64,000 nt of DNA, taken from contig NZ_JACIAY010000002.1 in assembly GCF_014194975.1 (NCBI RefSeq), positions 124,001-188,000 of the forward strand, written 5' to 3'. The stretch's first letter is position 1. Each line of letters begins with the position of its first letter. Under the pieces are notes generated by a model that had not been told where the DNA came from, ran no database searches, and saw nothing but the letters and a program-made list of their open reading frames with translations. Positions 46,867-56,059 of the stretch are shown here, piece by piece. This stretch comes from Sphingomonas sp. BK580 (GTDB lineage Bacteria > Pseudomonadota > Alphaproteobacteria > Sphingomonadales > Sphingomonadaceae). The position numbers were made by a program, and so were the translations under genes.

Positions 46867-47189
46867 GCGGAGCCATGTCGGGCGGGGTCGGCCTGATCCA
46901 CTATCTGGTGGTGGCGGCGCTGCTGTTCACCATGGGGGTGCTGGGCATCTTCCTGAACCGCAAGAACATCATCGTCATCCTGATGGCGATCGAGCTGATC
47001 CTGCTGGCGGTGAACATCAACCTCGTCGCCTTCTCGGCGGCGCTCAACGACCTGGTCGGCCAGGTGTTCGCGATGTTCGTGCTGACCGTCGCGGCCGGCG
47101 AGGCCGCGATCGGGCTCGCCATCCTCGTGATCTTCTTCCGCGGCCGCGGCTCGATCTCGGTCGACGATCCCAGCCGGATGAAGGGGTAA
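46863..47189 (+). CDS. nuoK: NADH-quinone oxidoreductase subunit K
   Basis: A 108-residue three-helix membrane subunit. It contains [40 protein letters not shown] with the conserved glutamate, and [20 protein letters not shown] with a second one. The GTG at 46863 overlaps the nuoJ stop and has AGGGGG seven bases upstream; an ATG four codons later is an alternative. Confidence 0.94.
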   Translation: MSGAMSGGVGLIHYLVVAALLFTMGVLGIFLNRKNIIVILMAIELILLAVNINLVAFSAALNDLVGQVFAMFVLTVAAGEAAIGLAILVIFFRGRGSISVDDPSRMKG

Positions 47190-47196
47190 TCCGCCC

Positions 47197-49335
47197 GTGA
47201 CGTCGATCCACTTCATCGTCTTCGTGCCGCTGGTCGCGGCGATCGTCGCCGGCTTCGCCAACAAGTCGTTCGGCGCGACGCTGCCCAAGGCGATCACCAC
47301 CGGCGGGCTGTTCCTCGCGAGCGCGCTGTCGTGGCCGATCTTCATCGGCTTCCTCACCGGCGCCAACGCGGCGACGGTGACACCGGTGCTGCACTTCATC
47401 CACTCGGGCACGTTCGACGTGTCCTGGGCGCTGCGCGTCGACGCGCTGACCGCGGTGATGCTGGTGGTGATCACCAGCGTCTCGGCGCTCGTCCATCTGT
47501 ATAGCTGGGGCTATATGGCGGAGGACCCGGACCAGCCGCGCTTCTTCGCCTATCTGTCGCTGTTCACCTTCGCGATGCTGATGCTGGTGACCGCGGACAA
47601 CCTGATCCAGATGTTCTTCGGCTGGGAGGGCGTGGGCCTCGCGAGCTACCTGCTGATCGGCTTCTGGTTCCGCAAGCCGAGCGCCAATGCCGCGGCGATC
47701 AAGGCGTTCGTCGTCAACCGTGTCGGCGACCTCGGCTTCATGCTCGGCATCTTCGGCACGTACCTGGTGTTCAACACCGTCTCGATCCCGGCGATCCTCG
47801 CCGCGGCGCCGTCGATGGCGGGTTCGACGATCGGTTTCCTGTGGTTCCGCGCCGACACGATGACGGTGCTGTGCCTGTTGCTGTTCGTCGGCGCGATGGG
47901 CAAGTCGGCGCAGCTCGGCCTCCACACCTGGCTGCCCGACGCGATGGAGGGCCCGACCCCGGTGTCGGCGCTGATCCATGCGGCTACGATGGTGACCGCG
48001 GGCGTGTTCATGGTGTGCCGCCTGTCGCCGATGTTCCAGACCTCGCCGACCGCGATGGGCTTCGTGACCTTCATCGGCGCCGCGACCTGCCTGTTCGCCG
48101 CGACCGTCGGCACGACGCAGACCGACATCAAGCGCGTGATCGCCTATTCGACCTGCTCGCAGCTGGGCTACATGTTCTTCGCGGCGGGCGTCGGCGCCTA
48201 TGGCGCGGCGATGTTCCACCTGTTCACGCACGCCTTCTTCAAGGCGCTGCTGTTCCTCGGCGCGGGCTCGGTGATCCACGCGATGCACCACGAGCAGGAC
48301 ATGCGCTATTACGGCGGGCTGCGGAAGGCGATCCCGATCACCTTCTGGGGCATGCTGCTGGGCACGCTGGCGATCACCGGCGTCGGCATCTACGGCGTGG
48401 GCGGCTTCGCCGGCTATCACTCGAAGGACGCGATCATCGAGGTGGCCTGGGCGGCCGGCTCGCCGGTGGCGTCGATGGTGGGCGTGTTCGCCGCGCTGCT
48501 GACGAGCTTCTACTCGTGGCGCCTGATGTTCCTCACCTTCTGGGGGGAGCCGCGCTGGGCCGCGTCGGAGCATATCCAGCACGCGCTGCATGACGCGCAC
48601 GGCCACGACCACGCGCATGACGCGCACGGGCACGAGGCGCACGCGGCCGAGCACGGCAGCGCGCACGCGCACGGGCACGACGACGCGCACCAGCCCGATC
48701 CCGCGGGCGAGAATTCGGGCCACGCGCCGGCAGTGGAGTCGCGCGGGTTCAACGAGATCCCCAAGGGGACCGGCGGCTATCACCCGCACGAGAGCCCGCT
48801 GCCGATGCTGATCCCGCTGATCGTGCTGTCGATCGGCGCGGTCGCCGCAGGCTTCGTCTTCCATCACTGGTTCATCGACCCGGAGACGGCGGGCGGCTTC
48901 TGGAAGGGCGCGCTCTACTTCAACGAGCATCTCATGCACGAGATGCACCAGGTGCCGCTGCTGGTGCAGCTGGCGGCGACGATCGTGATGCTGACGGGCC
49001 TGCTGATCGCGTACCTGACCTACATCCGCTCGCCCGAGGCGCCGGCGAAGTTCGCCGACACCTTCCAGCCGCTCTATCAGTTCCTGCTGCGGAAGTGGTA
49101 TTTCGACGAGCTGTACCACTTCCTGTTCGTCCGCCCCGCCTTCGCGATCGGTCGCCTGCTGTGGCACCGCGGCGACGAGGGGACGATCGACCGGTTCGGG
49201 CCCAACGGCTCGGCCTGGGTGGTGCAGGTCGGCAGCCGCGTCGCCGGCCGCCTGCAGACCGGCTATGTCTATACCTACGCGTTCGTCATGCTGATCGGGC
49301 TCACCGCCGCGATCACCTGGGCGATCGCGGGCTGA
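47197..49335 (+). CDS. nuoL: NADH-quinone oxidoreductase subunit L
   Basis: A 712-residue antiporter-like membrane subunit with a long lateral helix at the C-terminus. It shows FFGWEGVGLASYLLIGFWF, HTWLPDAMEGPTPVSALIHA and STCSQLGYMFFAAGVGAYG. At about residues 458-500 there is a striking histidine-rich loop with 15 histidines in about 40 residues (for example HDAHGHDHAHDAHGHEAH). The start is a GTG, 7 bp after nuoK. It should be one of the three proton-pumping units. Confidence 0.96.
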   Translation: MTSIHFIVFVPLVAAIVAGFANKSFGATLPKAITTGGLFLASALSWPIFIGFLTGANAATVTPVLHFIHSGTFDVSWALRVDALTAVMLVVITSVSALVHLYSWGYMAEDPDQPRFFAYLSLFTFAMLMLVTADNLIQMFFGWEGVGLASYLLIGFWFRKPSANAAAIKAFVVNRVGDLGFMLGIFGTYLVFNTVSIPAILAAAPSMAGSTIGFLWFRADTMTVLCLLLFVGAMGKSAQLGLHTWLPDAMEGPTPVSALIHAATMVTAGVFMVCRLSPMFQTSPTAMGFVTFIGAATCLFAATVGTTQTDIKRVIAYSTCSQLGYMFFAAGVGAYGAAMFHLFTHAFFKALLFLGAGSVIHAMHHEQDMRYYGGLRKAIPITFWGMLLGTLAITGVGIYGVGGFAGYHSKDAIIEVAWAAGSPVASMVGVFAALLTSFYSWRLMFLTFWGEPRWAASEHIQHALHDAHGHDHAHDAHGHEAHAAEHGSAHAHGHDDAHQPDPAGENSGHAPAVESRGFNEIPKGTGGYHPHESPLPMLIPLIVLSIGAVAAGFVFHHWFIDPETAGGFWKGALYFNEHLMHEMHQVPLLVQLAATIVMLTGLLIAYLTYIRSPEAPAKFADTFQPLYQFLLRKWYFDELYHFLFVRPAFAIGRLLWHRGDEGTIDRFGPNGSAWVVQVGSRVAGRLQTGYVYTYAFVMLIGLTAAITWAIAG

Positions 49336-49348
49336 GGGGCTCCATCAC

Positions 49349-50887
49349 GTGTCGTTCCCGATCCTCTCGCTGATGCTCGCGATCCCGGCCGCCGCGGCGG
49401 TCGCGTGCCTCTTCCTCTCACCCTCGACCGCGCGCTGGACCGCGCTGGCGGCGACGCTGGTGAACCTCGCGCTCGGCGTCGTGCTGTGGCTGTCCTATGA
49501 CGTCGGCGGCGCGCAGTGGCAGTTCGTCGAGTATGCGCCGCTGTTCGGCCGCTTCGGCTGGGCGCTCGGCATCGACGGTTATGCGCTGCTGCTGATCGTG
49601 CTGTCGGTGTTCCTGATGCCGATCTGCATCGGCGCGAGCTGGCAGGCGATCGAGAAGCGCGTGCCCGAATATATGAGCGCGTTCCTGTTCACCGAGGTGC
49701 TGATGATCGGCACCTTCGCGGCGCAGGACCTGTTCCTCTTCTACATCTTCTTCGAGGCCGGCCTGATCCCGATGTTCCTGATCATCGGCATCTGGGGCGG
49801 CGCGAACCGGATCTACGCCTCGTACAAGTTCTTCCTGTACACGCTGCTCGGCTCGCTGCTGATGTTCATCGCGATGCTCTACATGAGCATCACCGCGGCG
49901 ACGACCAGCATCCCGGCGCTGATGAACTACGACTTCCCGCCGCAGGTGCAGACCTGGCTGTGGCTGGCCTTCTTCGCCTCGTTCGCGGTGAAGATGCCGA
50001 TGTGGCCGGTGCACACCTGGCTGCCCGACGCGCACGTCCAGGCGCCGACCGCGGGCTCGGTGATCCTGGCGGGCGTGCTGCTCAAGCTCGGCGGCTACGG
50101 CTTCCTGCGCTTCAGTCTGCCGATGTTCCCCGAGGCGTCGGCGCAGCTGGTGTGGCTGGTGTTCGGGCTGAGCGCGGTGGCGGTGATCTATACCAGCCTG
50201 GTCGCGCTGGTGCAGTCCGACATGAAGAAGCTGATCGCTTATTCCTCGGTCGCGCACATGGCGATCGTGACGATCGGGCTGTTCGCGTTCAACGCGCAGG
50301 GGATCGAGGGCGCGATGATGGTGATGCTGGGCCATGGCCTGGTGTCGGGCGCGTTGTTCCTGTGCGTCGGCGTGATCTACGACCGGCTCCACACCCGCGA
50401 GATCAGCCGCTACGGCGGTCTGGCGATCAACATGCCCCGCTATGCTTTGCTGTTCCTGCTCTTCACCATGGCCTCGATCGGCCTGCCGGGGACGAGCAAC
50501 TTCGTCGGCGAGATCCTGAGCCTGATGGGGACCTATCAGGTCTCGACCACGGTGGCGCTGCTGTGCACCACCGGGATCATCCTGGGCGCGGCGTACATGC
50601 TGTACCTGTATCGTCGCGTCGTGTTCGGCGAGATCAAGTCGGAGGAGGTCGCGGCCATGTCCGACCTCAGCCCGCGCGAGCTGTGGCTGCTCGCACCGAT
50701 CGCCGCCGCGGTGCTGTGGATGGGCGTCTATCCGGAGAGCTTCCTCGCGCCGATGCGCAAGGACACGCAGATCCTGCTCGCGCGGATCGATCGCGCGCGG
50801 CCGGCGGGTGACTCGCTGCCCACCAAAGGCAGCGGGATCGTGCCCGCCGCCCATGCCGAAACTCACGCGCAGGGGAGCGCGCACTGA
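49349..50887 (+). CDS. nuoM: NADH-quinone oxidoreductase subunit M
   Basis: A 512-residue antiporter-like subunit. It contains FFEAGLIPMFLIIGIWGGAN, MPMWPVHTWLPDAHVQAPTA and AYSSVAHMAIVTIGLFAFN. The conserved glutamate and lysines of the proton path are present in these segments. It starts at a GTG 13 bp after nuoL, and its stop shares a base with the nuoN ATG. Confidence 0.96.
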   Translation: MSFPILSLMLAIPAAAAVACLFLSPSTARWTALAATLVNLALGVVLWLSYDVGGAQWQFVEYAPLFGRFGWALGIDGYALLLIVLSVFLMPICIGASWQAIEKRVPEYMSAFLFTEVLMIGTFAAQDLFLFYIFFEAGLIPMFLIIGIWGGANRIYASYKFFLYTLLGSLLMFIAMLYMSITAATTSIPALMNYDFPPQVQTWLWLAFFASFAVKMPMWPVHTWLPDAHVQAPTAGSVILAGVLLKLGGYGFLRFSLPMFPEASAQLVWLVFGLSAVAVIYTSLVALVQSDMKKLIAYSSVAHMAIVTIGLFAFNAQGIEGAMMVMLGHGLVSGALFLCVGVIYDRLHTREISRYGGLAINMPRYALLFLLFTMASIGLPGTSNFVGEILSLMGTYQVSTTVALLCTTGIILGAAYMLYLYRRVVFGEIKSEEVAAMSDLSPRELWLLAPIAAAVLWMGVYPESFLAPMRKDTQILLARIDRARPAGDSLPTKGSGIVPAAHAETHAQGSAH

Positions 50888-52347
50888 TGGACTATGCCGC
50901 TAATCTTGCGATGACGCTGCCCGAGGTGGTGCTCGGGCTGGGCGCGATCGCGCTGATGCTGGTCGCCGCCTGGGGCGGACCGGCCTCGACCAAGGCGGTG
51001 TCCTGGACCGCGGTGGCGGTGCTCGCCGGCGCCTGTGTCGCGCTGATCGGCCCGGCGTCGTCGGGCGGCCAGGCCTTCTACGGCCTCTACCGCGCCGACA
51101 GCTTCGCCGCTTTCTCGAAGGTGCTGATCTACGTCGCCGCCGCGGTGGCGATCGTGATGGCGCCCGACTTCTTCCGCCGCACCGCGGGCGACAACCTTCG
51201 CCCGGAATATCCGGTGCTGATCCTGCTGTCCGCGGCGGGCATGGGGATGATGGTCTCCGCCGCGGACCTGCTGACGCTGTACGTCGGGCTCGAGCTGCAG
51301 AGCCTCGCGGCGTACGTGCTGGCGAGCTTCATGCGGCAGGACCAGCGCTCGGCCGAGGCGGGGCTCAAGTATTTCGTGCTCGGCGCGCTGGCGAGCGGGA
51401 TCCTGCTGTACGGCATCAGCCTGGTCTACGGCTTCACCGGCTCGACCTTGTTCGACGAGATCGCGGGCGCCTATGCCGCCGCGCCGCTGACCGGCGACGC
51501 CAAGTCGACCGGGCTGCTGTTCGGGCTGGTGTTCGTGTTCGCGGGGATCGCCTTCAAGATCTCGGCCGTGCCCTTCCACATGTGGACGCCCGACGTGTAC
51601 GAGGGCGCGCCGACGCCGGTGACCGCCTTCTTCGCCTCGGCGCCCAAGGTGGCGGCGATCGGGCTTGGCGTGCGTGTCGCGGTCGAGGCGATGGGACCGG
51701 CCGAGGGGCAGTGGCGCCAGATCGTGATCTTCGCCGCGCTCGCCTCGATCCTGCTCGGCGCGGTCGCCGCGATCGGCCAGCAGAACATCAAGCGCCTGCT
51801 CGCCTACTCGTCGATCAACAATGTCGGGTTCGCGCTGATCGGGCTCGCCGCAGGCACGCCCGAGGGTGTCGCCTCGGTGCTGACCTATATGGCGATCTAT
51901 ATCGCGATGACGCTCGGCAGCTTCCTCGTCGTGCTGCAGATGCGCGACGCCGACGGCCAGCCGATCGAGACGATCGCCAGCCTCGCCGGCCTGTCGCGCA
52001 CGCGGCCGGGCCTCGCGGCGGCGCTGGCGATCTTCATGTTCTCGCTCGCCGGCATCCCGCCGCTGTTCGGCTTCTACGCCAAGTTCGCGGTGTTCTACGC
52101 CGCGGTGCAGGCGGGGCTGTTCCCGCTGGCGGTGGTCGGCGTCGTGTTCAGCGTGATCGGCGCCTATTACTACCTGCGCCTGGTCAAGACGATGTACTTC
52201 GACGAGCCGGTCGGCGTGTTCGGTGAGGGGGACCGGCTCGAGGGCGGGCTGATCGCCGCGGCGGCGGTGATCGTCTCGCCGCTCGGCTACCTCGCCATCC
52301 CGGCGCTGTCGGCCTGGACGCTGGCGGCGGCCGCGAGCCTGTTCTGA
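50887..52347 (+). CDS. nuoN: NADH-quinone oxidoreductase subunit N
   Basis: A 486-residue antiporter-like membrane subunit, last of the complex I genes. It shows LLTLYVGLELQSLAAYVLAS, KISAVPFHMWTPDVYEGAPT and LAYSSINNVGFALIGLAAGT. The ATG overlaps the nuoM stop. The stop TGA at 52345-52347 overlaps the probable CTG start of birA. Confidence 0.96.
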   Translation: MDYAANLAMTLPEVVLGLGAIALMLVAAWGGPASTKAVSWTAVAVLAGACVALIGPASSGGQAFYGLYRADSFAAFSKVLIYVAAAVAIVMAPDFFRRTAGDNLRPEYPVLILLSAAGMGMMVSAADLLTLYVGLELQSLAAYVLASFMRQDQRSAEAGLKYFVLGALASGILLYGISLVYGFTGSTLFDEIAGAYAAAPLTGDAKSTGLLFGLVFVFAGIAFKISAVPFHMWTPDVYEGAPTPVTAFFASAPKVAAIGLGVRVAVEAMGPAEGQWRQIVIFAALASILLGAVAAIGQQNIKRLLAYSSINNVGFALIGLAAGTPEGVASVLTYMAIYIAMTLGSFLVVLQMRDADGQPIETIASLAGLSRTRPGLAAALAIFMFSLAGIPPLFGFYAKFAVFYAAVQAGLFPLAVVGVVFSVIGAYYYLRLVKTMYFDEPVGVFGEGDRLEGGLIAAAAVIVSPLGYLAIPALSAWTLAAAASLF

Positions 52348-53057
52348 CGCGCACGCTCCACGTACCCGAGACCGGCTCGACCAACGCCGACCTGCGGTCC
52401 TTCGCGCGCGACGGCTACGGCGAGCACGGCCTCTGGCTCCGCGCCGACCGCCAGACCGCGGGGCGCGGGCGCGAGGGCAGGGCGTGGGACTCGCCGGTCG
52501 GCAACCTATACGCCAGCACGCTCGTCCGCCTCGCCGCGGGTGACCCGCCCGCGCCGACGCTCGCGCTGGTCGCCGCGGTGGCGCTGGAGGAGACGGTGCG
52601 CGCGGTGCTGGCCGACGCCGGTGCGCTCCGGATCAAATGGCCCAACGACCTGCTGCTGGGCAGGGCGAAGCTCTCGGGGATCCTGCTCGAGCGCGTCGAC
52701 GAGTGGGTGGTCATCGGCTTCGGCGTCAACGTGACGCATCACCCGGATCTCGCCGATCGCGCCACCACCAGCCTCCACGCCGCGGGCGCGACGATCGACG
52801 CCGCGGCGCTCCAGGGCGAGCTCGCCGCGGCGCTGTCGCACTGGCACGCGCGCTGGCGCGAGGAGGGGCTCGCCCCCGTCGCCGAGCGCTGGCGCGAGCG
52901 CGCGCACTCGCCCGGCACCGAGCTGCGCGCGCGCCTGCCGGACGGCAGCGAGTGGCACGGGCGCTACGAGACGCTCGAACCGGGGGGGGCGCTCGTCCTG
53001 CGCTTGGCGGACGGCAGCGCGCGTGTCATGCACGCGGGCGATATATTCCTGCTGTGA
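52344..53057 (+). CDS. birA: Biotin--[acetyl-CoA-carboxylase] ligase with apparent CTG start
   Basis: A protein of about 237 residues that attaches biotin to the carboxyl carrier protein. The reading frame carries all family motifs: [57 protein letters not shown] and [13 protein letters not shown], and a small C-terminal domain. There is no N-terminal DNA-binding domain, so it is a type I ligase. Between the in-frame stop at 52224-52226 and the GTG at 52578 there is no ATG, GTG or TTG, yet the essential motifs lie in this stretch. The CTG at 52344, forming CTGA with the nuoN stop, is the likely start. Starting at 52578 would delete the active site. Confidence 0.85.
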   Translation: MTRTLHVPETGSTNADLRSFARDGYGEHGLWLRADRQTAGRGREGRAWDSPVGNLYASTLVRLAAGDPPAPTLALVAAVALEETVRAVLADAGALRIKWPNDLLLGRAKLSGILLERVDEWVVIGFGVNVTHHPDLADRATTSLHAAGATIDAAALQGELAAALSHWHARWREEGLAPVAERWRERAHSPGTELRARLPDGSEWHGRYETLEPGGALVLRLADGSARVMHAGDIFLL

Positions 53058-53068
53058 GAGAGGGTGCG

Positions 53069-53857
53069 ATGCTGCTCGCGGTCGACGCCGGCAACACCAA
53101 CGTGGTCTTTGCGCTGGTCGAGACCGCCACCCGCGCGATCCGCGCGCGCTGGCGCATCGCCACCGACCCGCGCCGCACCGCCGACGAATATGCGGTGTGG
53201 CTCAGCCAGCTGCTCGCGCTCGAGGGCTATAGCCGCGACGATGTCGCCGCGGTGATCGTCTCCACCGTGGTGCCGCGCGCGCTCCACAATCTCGAGGTGC
53301 TCGCCGCCAAGTATTTCCGCACCGACGCGCTGATCGCGGGCCGTGCACCGCTCGACTGGGGCATCGCGATCGACGTCGACGAGCCCAGGAGCCTCGGCGC
53401 CGACCGGGCGGTCAACACGATCGCGGCGCACGCGCTCCACGCCGGCGACCTGATCGTGATCGACTTCGGCACCGCCACGACGTTCGACCATTCGGACTAC
53501 ACCGGTGCCTACAAGGGCGGGATCATCGCACCGGGCATCAATCTCTCGCTCGACGCGCTGGTGATGGCAGCGGCCAAGCTGCCGCGCGTCGCGATCGAGG
53601 CGCCCGCGACCGACAGCGTGATCGGGCGCAACACCGTCGATCAGATGAACATCGGCATCTACTGGGGCTATATCGCGATGATCGAGGGGCTGGTCGCCCG
53701 GATGCGCCGCGAGATCGCGCGTCCGGTCAAGGTGATCGCTACCGGCGGACTCGCCACGTTGTTCGAGCGCCACACCGACGCGTTCGACGCGATCGAGCCC
53801 GATCTCACCATCCAAGGGCTGGCGATCATGTACGAACGCGCCCATATATCCAAGTGA
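53069..53857 (+). CDS. coaX: Type III pantothenate kinase
   Basis: A 262-residue ASKHA-fold kinase for the first step of coenzyme A synthesis. It shows [18 protein letters not shown] (phosphate loop), [44 protein letters not shown] and [11 protein letters not shown]. The ATG at 53069 has GAGAGAGGG upstream and lies 11 bp after birA. Placement after nuoN and birA is common in alphaproteobacteria. Confidence 0.96.
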   Translation: MLLAVDAGNTNVVFALVETATRAIRARWRIATDPRRTADEYAVWLSQLLALEGYSRDDVAAVIVSTVVPRALHNLEVLAAKYFRTDALIAGRAPLDWGIAIDVDEPRSLGADRAVNTIAAHALHAGDLIVIDFGTATTFDHSDYTGAYKGGIIAPGINLSLDALVMAAAKLPRVAIEAPATDSVIGRNTVDQMNIGIYWGYIAMIEGLVARMRREIARPVKVIATGGLATLFERHTDAFDAIEPDLTIQGLAIMYERAHISK

Positions 53858-53947
53858 ACGCCCGGCCGGCGCGCAGTCCGGCCCTTCTCACTCCCTCTCG
53901 CTTCATCGGCGCATCCGGCGCCCCGCGCGAGACGACAAAGGACTTCA

Positions 53948-55588
53948 ATGACTCCCAACAACAAGGAACTGCTCTTCTGCGCGCTCGGCGGCTCGGGCGA
54001 GATCGGGATGAACGTCACGCTCTACGGCCATGCCGGCAAATGGCTGATGGTCGACTGTGGCGTCACCTTCGCTGACTCGCACTATCCCGGGATCGACGTG
54101 ATCCTGCCCGACCTGCGCTTCATCGAGGAGCGGCTCGACTCGCTCGTCGGCATCGTGCTGACGCACGGGCACGAGGACCATATCGGCTCGCTGCCCTATC
54201 TCGCCGAGGATCTCGGCGTGCCGATCTACGCGACGCCGTTCACTGCCGGGCTGGTGCGCGGCAAGCTGGAGGAGGAGCGGATCGAGGACCGCGTCAAGAT
54301 TCGCCTGGTCCACGCGCGCAAGCCCTTCAAGGTCGGCCCCTTCTCGGTCGAGGTCGTGCCGCTGTCGCACTCCATCCCCGAGGCGAACGCGCTGCTGATC
54401 GACACGCCCGCCGGGCGCGTCTTCCACACCGGTGACTGGAAGCTCGATCCCACGCCGGTGATCGGCAAGCCCTCCACCCCCGACGAGCTCGCCGCGATCG
54501 GCCAGCGGGGCGTCGACGTGCTGGTGTGTGACTCGACCAACGTCTTCAACAATGAGGCCTCGGGTAGCGAGGCGAGCGTGCGGCAGGGGCTGAGCGAGAG
54601 CGTCGCGCGCGCGCGCGGCCGCGTCGTGGTCACCACCTTCGCCTCCAACGCGGCGCGGCTCCACACGCTGGCCGAAGTCGCCAAAGAGAGCGGACGGCGC
54701 CTGTGCGTCACCGGACGCTCGCTCGACCGGATCATCCGCGTCGCCAAGGCGACCGGCTATCTCAAGGACTTCCCGGACACGATCGACGTCGACGCGGCGA
54801 TGCGGATGCCGCGCAACAAGGTGCTGATCATCGCCACCGGCGGCCAGGGCGAGCCGCGCGCCGCGCTGGCGCGCATCGCCGACGGCTCGCACCCGGTGCG
54901 GCTCGACATGGGCGACATGGTGATCTTCTCCGCCAAGCAGATCCCCGGCAACGAGGTGGCGGTGGGGCGCATCCAGAACCAGCTCGCCGCCAAGGGCGTC
55001 GAGATGGTCACCGAGAAGCAGGCGCACGTCCACGTCTCGGGCCACCCGGGTCGGCCCGAGCTCGCCCAGATGTACGGCTGGATCCGTCCCGGCGCGCTGC
55101 TGCCCGTGCACGGCGAGATGCGCCATCTGATGGAGCATGCGCGCTACGGCCAGACGCAGGGGATCCGCGACGTGCTGGTGCAGACCAACGGCGATCTCGT
55201 CCGGCTCGCGCCCGGTGCGCCCAGGAAGATCGGCGACGTGCCGGTCGGGCGGCTGGTGCTCGACGGCGACGTGATCCTGCCGTCCGACGGCGGCACGATC
55301 AACGATCGGCGGCGCATCGCGGTCAACGGCCAGGTCTCGGTCGGCATCGCGGTGGACCGCAACGGCCGCGCCGGCGGCACGCCCGAGGTCCGCATCCAGG
55401 GCGTGCCGGTGGAGGAGGAGCGCGAGCCCTTCCTCGCCGAGGCGGCCGAGGCGGCGGCGGAGGCGATGAAGGGCCGCGTGCGCGACCGCGAGCGGCTGCG
55501 CGAGGACGTGCGGCTCGCGGTGCGCAAGGTCGCCACGCGCTGGACCGGCAAGAAGCCGGTGATCGACGTGGTGATCGTCCAGGTCTGA
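53948..55588 (+). CDS. rnj: Ribonuclease J
   Basis: A 546-residue metallo-beta-lactamase/beta-CASP nuclease. Metal ligands are in LTHGHEDHIGSLPY (residues 73-78), and further motifs are PLSHSIPEANALLIDTP, FHTGDWKLDPTPV, VCDSTNVFNNEASGSE and HVSGHPGRPELAQM. Family members mature rRNA and degrade mRNA with 5'-exo and endonuclease activity. It is 90 bp downstream of coaX and likely in the same transcript. Confidence 0.95.
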   Translation: MTPNNKELLFCALGGSGEIGMNVTLYGHAGKWLMVDCGVTFADSHYPGIDVILPDLRFIEERLDSLVGIVLTHGHEDHIGSLPYLAEDLGVPIYATPFTAGLVRGKLEEERIEDRVKIRLVHARKPFKVGPFSVEVVPLSHSIPEANALLIDTPAGRVFHTGDWKLDPTPVIGKPSTPDELAAIGQRGVDVLVCDSTNVFNNEASGSEASVRQGLSESVARARGRVVVTTFASNAARLHTLAEVAKESGRRLCVTGRSLDRIIRVAKATGYLKDFPDTIDVDAAMRMPRNKVLIIATGGQGEPRAALARIADGSHPVRLDMGDMVIFSAKQIPGNEVAVGRIQNQLAAKGVEMVTEKQAHVHVSGHPGRPELAQMYGWIRPGALLPVHGEMRHLMEHARYGQTQGIRDVLVQTNGDLVRLAPGAPRKIGDVPVGRLVLDGDVILPSDGGTINDRRRIAVNGQVSVGIAVDRNGRAGGTPEVRIQGVPVEEEREPFLAEAAEAAAEAMKGRVRDRERLREDVRLAVRKVATRWTGKKPVIDVVIVQV

Positions 55589-55598
55589 GGAGGGGCGG

Positions 55599-55874
55599 AT
55601 GCGCTGGACGTCGCTGCTGGCGATCTACATCCTGTTCTGGGCCTTCTCGGTGTTCCTGGTGCTGCCCTGGGGCGTGCGCACCTCGGCCGAGATGGGCGCC
55701 GAGCACGTCCCCGGCACCGCCGAGAGCTCGCCGCACAGCTTCTCGCTCAAGCGCGTGCTCGTGCGCACGACGATCGTCGCGACCCTGCTGTTCGGGCTGT
55801 TCGTGGCCAATTACGAGTTCGGCTGGGTGACGGCGGGCATGCTCGACTTCGCCGACCCGGCCAACGCGGTGTAG
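55599..55874 (+). CDS. DUF1467 family small membrane protein
   Basis: A 91-residue protein with two membrane helices, SLLAIYILFWAFSVFLVLPW and TTIVATLLFGLFVANYEFGW, joined by GVRTSAEMGAEHVPGTAESS. This pattern matches DUF1467, found in many alphaproteobacteria next to ribonuclease J or proline tRNA ligase genes. It starts 10 bp after rnj with GAGGAGGGG upstream. The function is unknown. Confidence 0.9.
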   Translation: MRWTSLLAIYILFWAFSVFLVLPWGVRTSAEMGAEHVPGTAESSPHSFSLKRVLVRTTIVATLLFGLFVANYEFGWVTAGMLDFADPANAV

Positions 55875-55893
55875 AAGACGGCGCCGGAGGCAC

Positions 55894-55909
55894 GGAGGCT
55901 CGCGCCTCC
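55894..55909. terminator. Hairpin after the DUF1467 gene
   Basis: GGAGGC and GCCTCC pair around TCGC 20 bp after the stop, in the gap between convergent genes. No T-run follows, so only weak support for termination. Confidence 0.25.
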
Positions 55910-55945
55910 CGTTCGCGCCTCCGCCATCCTGCGACGCGTCAGGCC

Positions 55946-55963
55946 GGACCCGGGCCGGGGTCC
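55946..55963. repeat. GC-rich palindrome in convergent intergenic region
   Basis: GGACCC and GGGTCC arms surround a GC-rich core. Short palindromes of this kind, followed later by CCCGGGATGACGG (about 56021), are common intergenic elements in sphingomonads; I cannot count copies here. Confidence 0.25.
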
Positions 55964-56059
55964 ACTGTTCCGCGTGGCTGGCGCTTGTCGCTCCAGCGGC
56001 GCGGTGGGGCTCGGAGCTGGCCCGGGATGACGGGAGAGCGAGGTGTCAGGCCACCGCGA

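Noticed and set aside
47044-49167. 707-codon minus-strand frame opposite nuoL
   Set aside because: Low-complexity Arg/Asp/His-rich shadow of a well-supported membrane protein gene.
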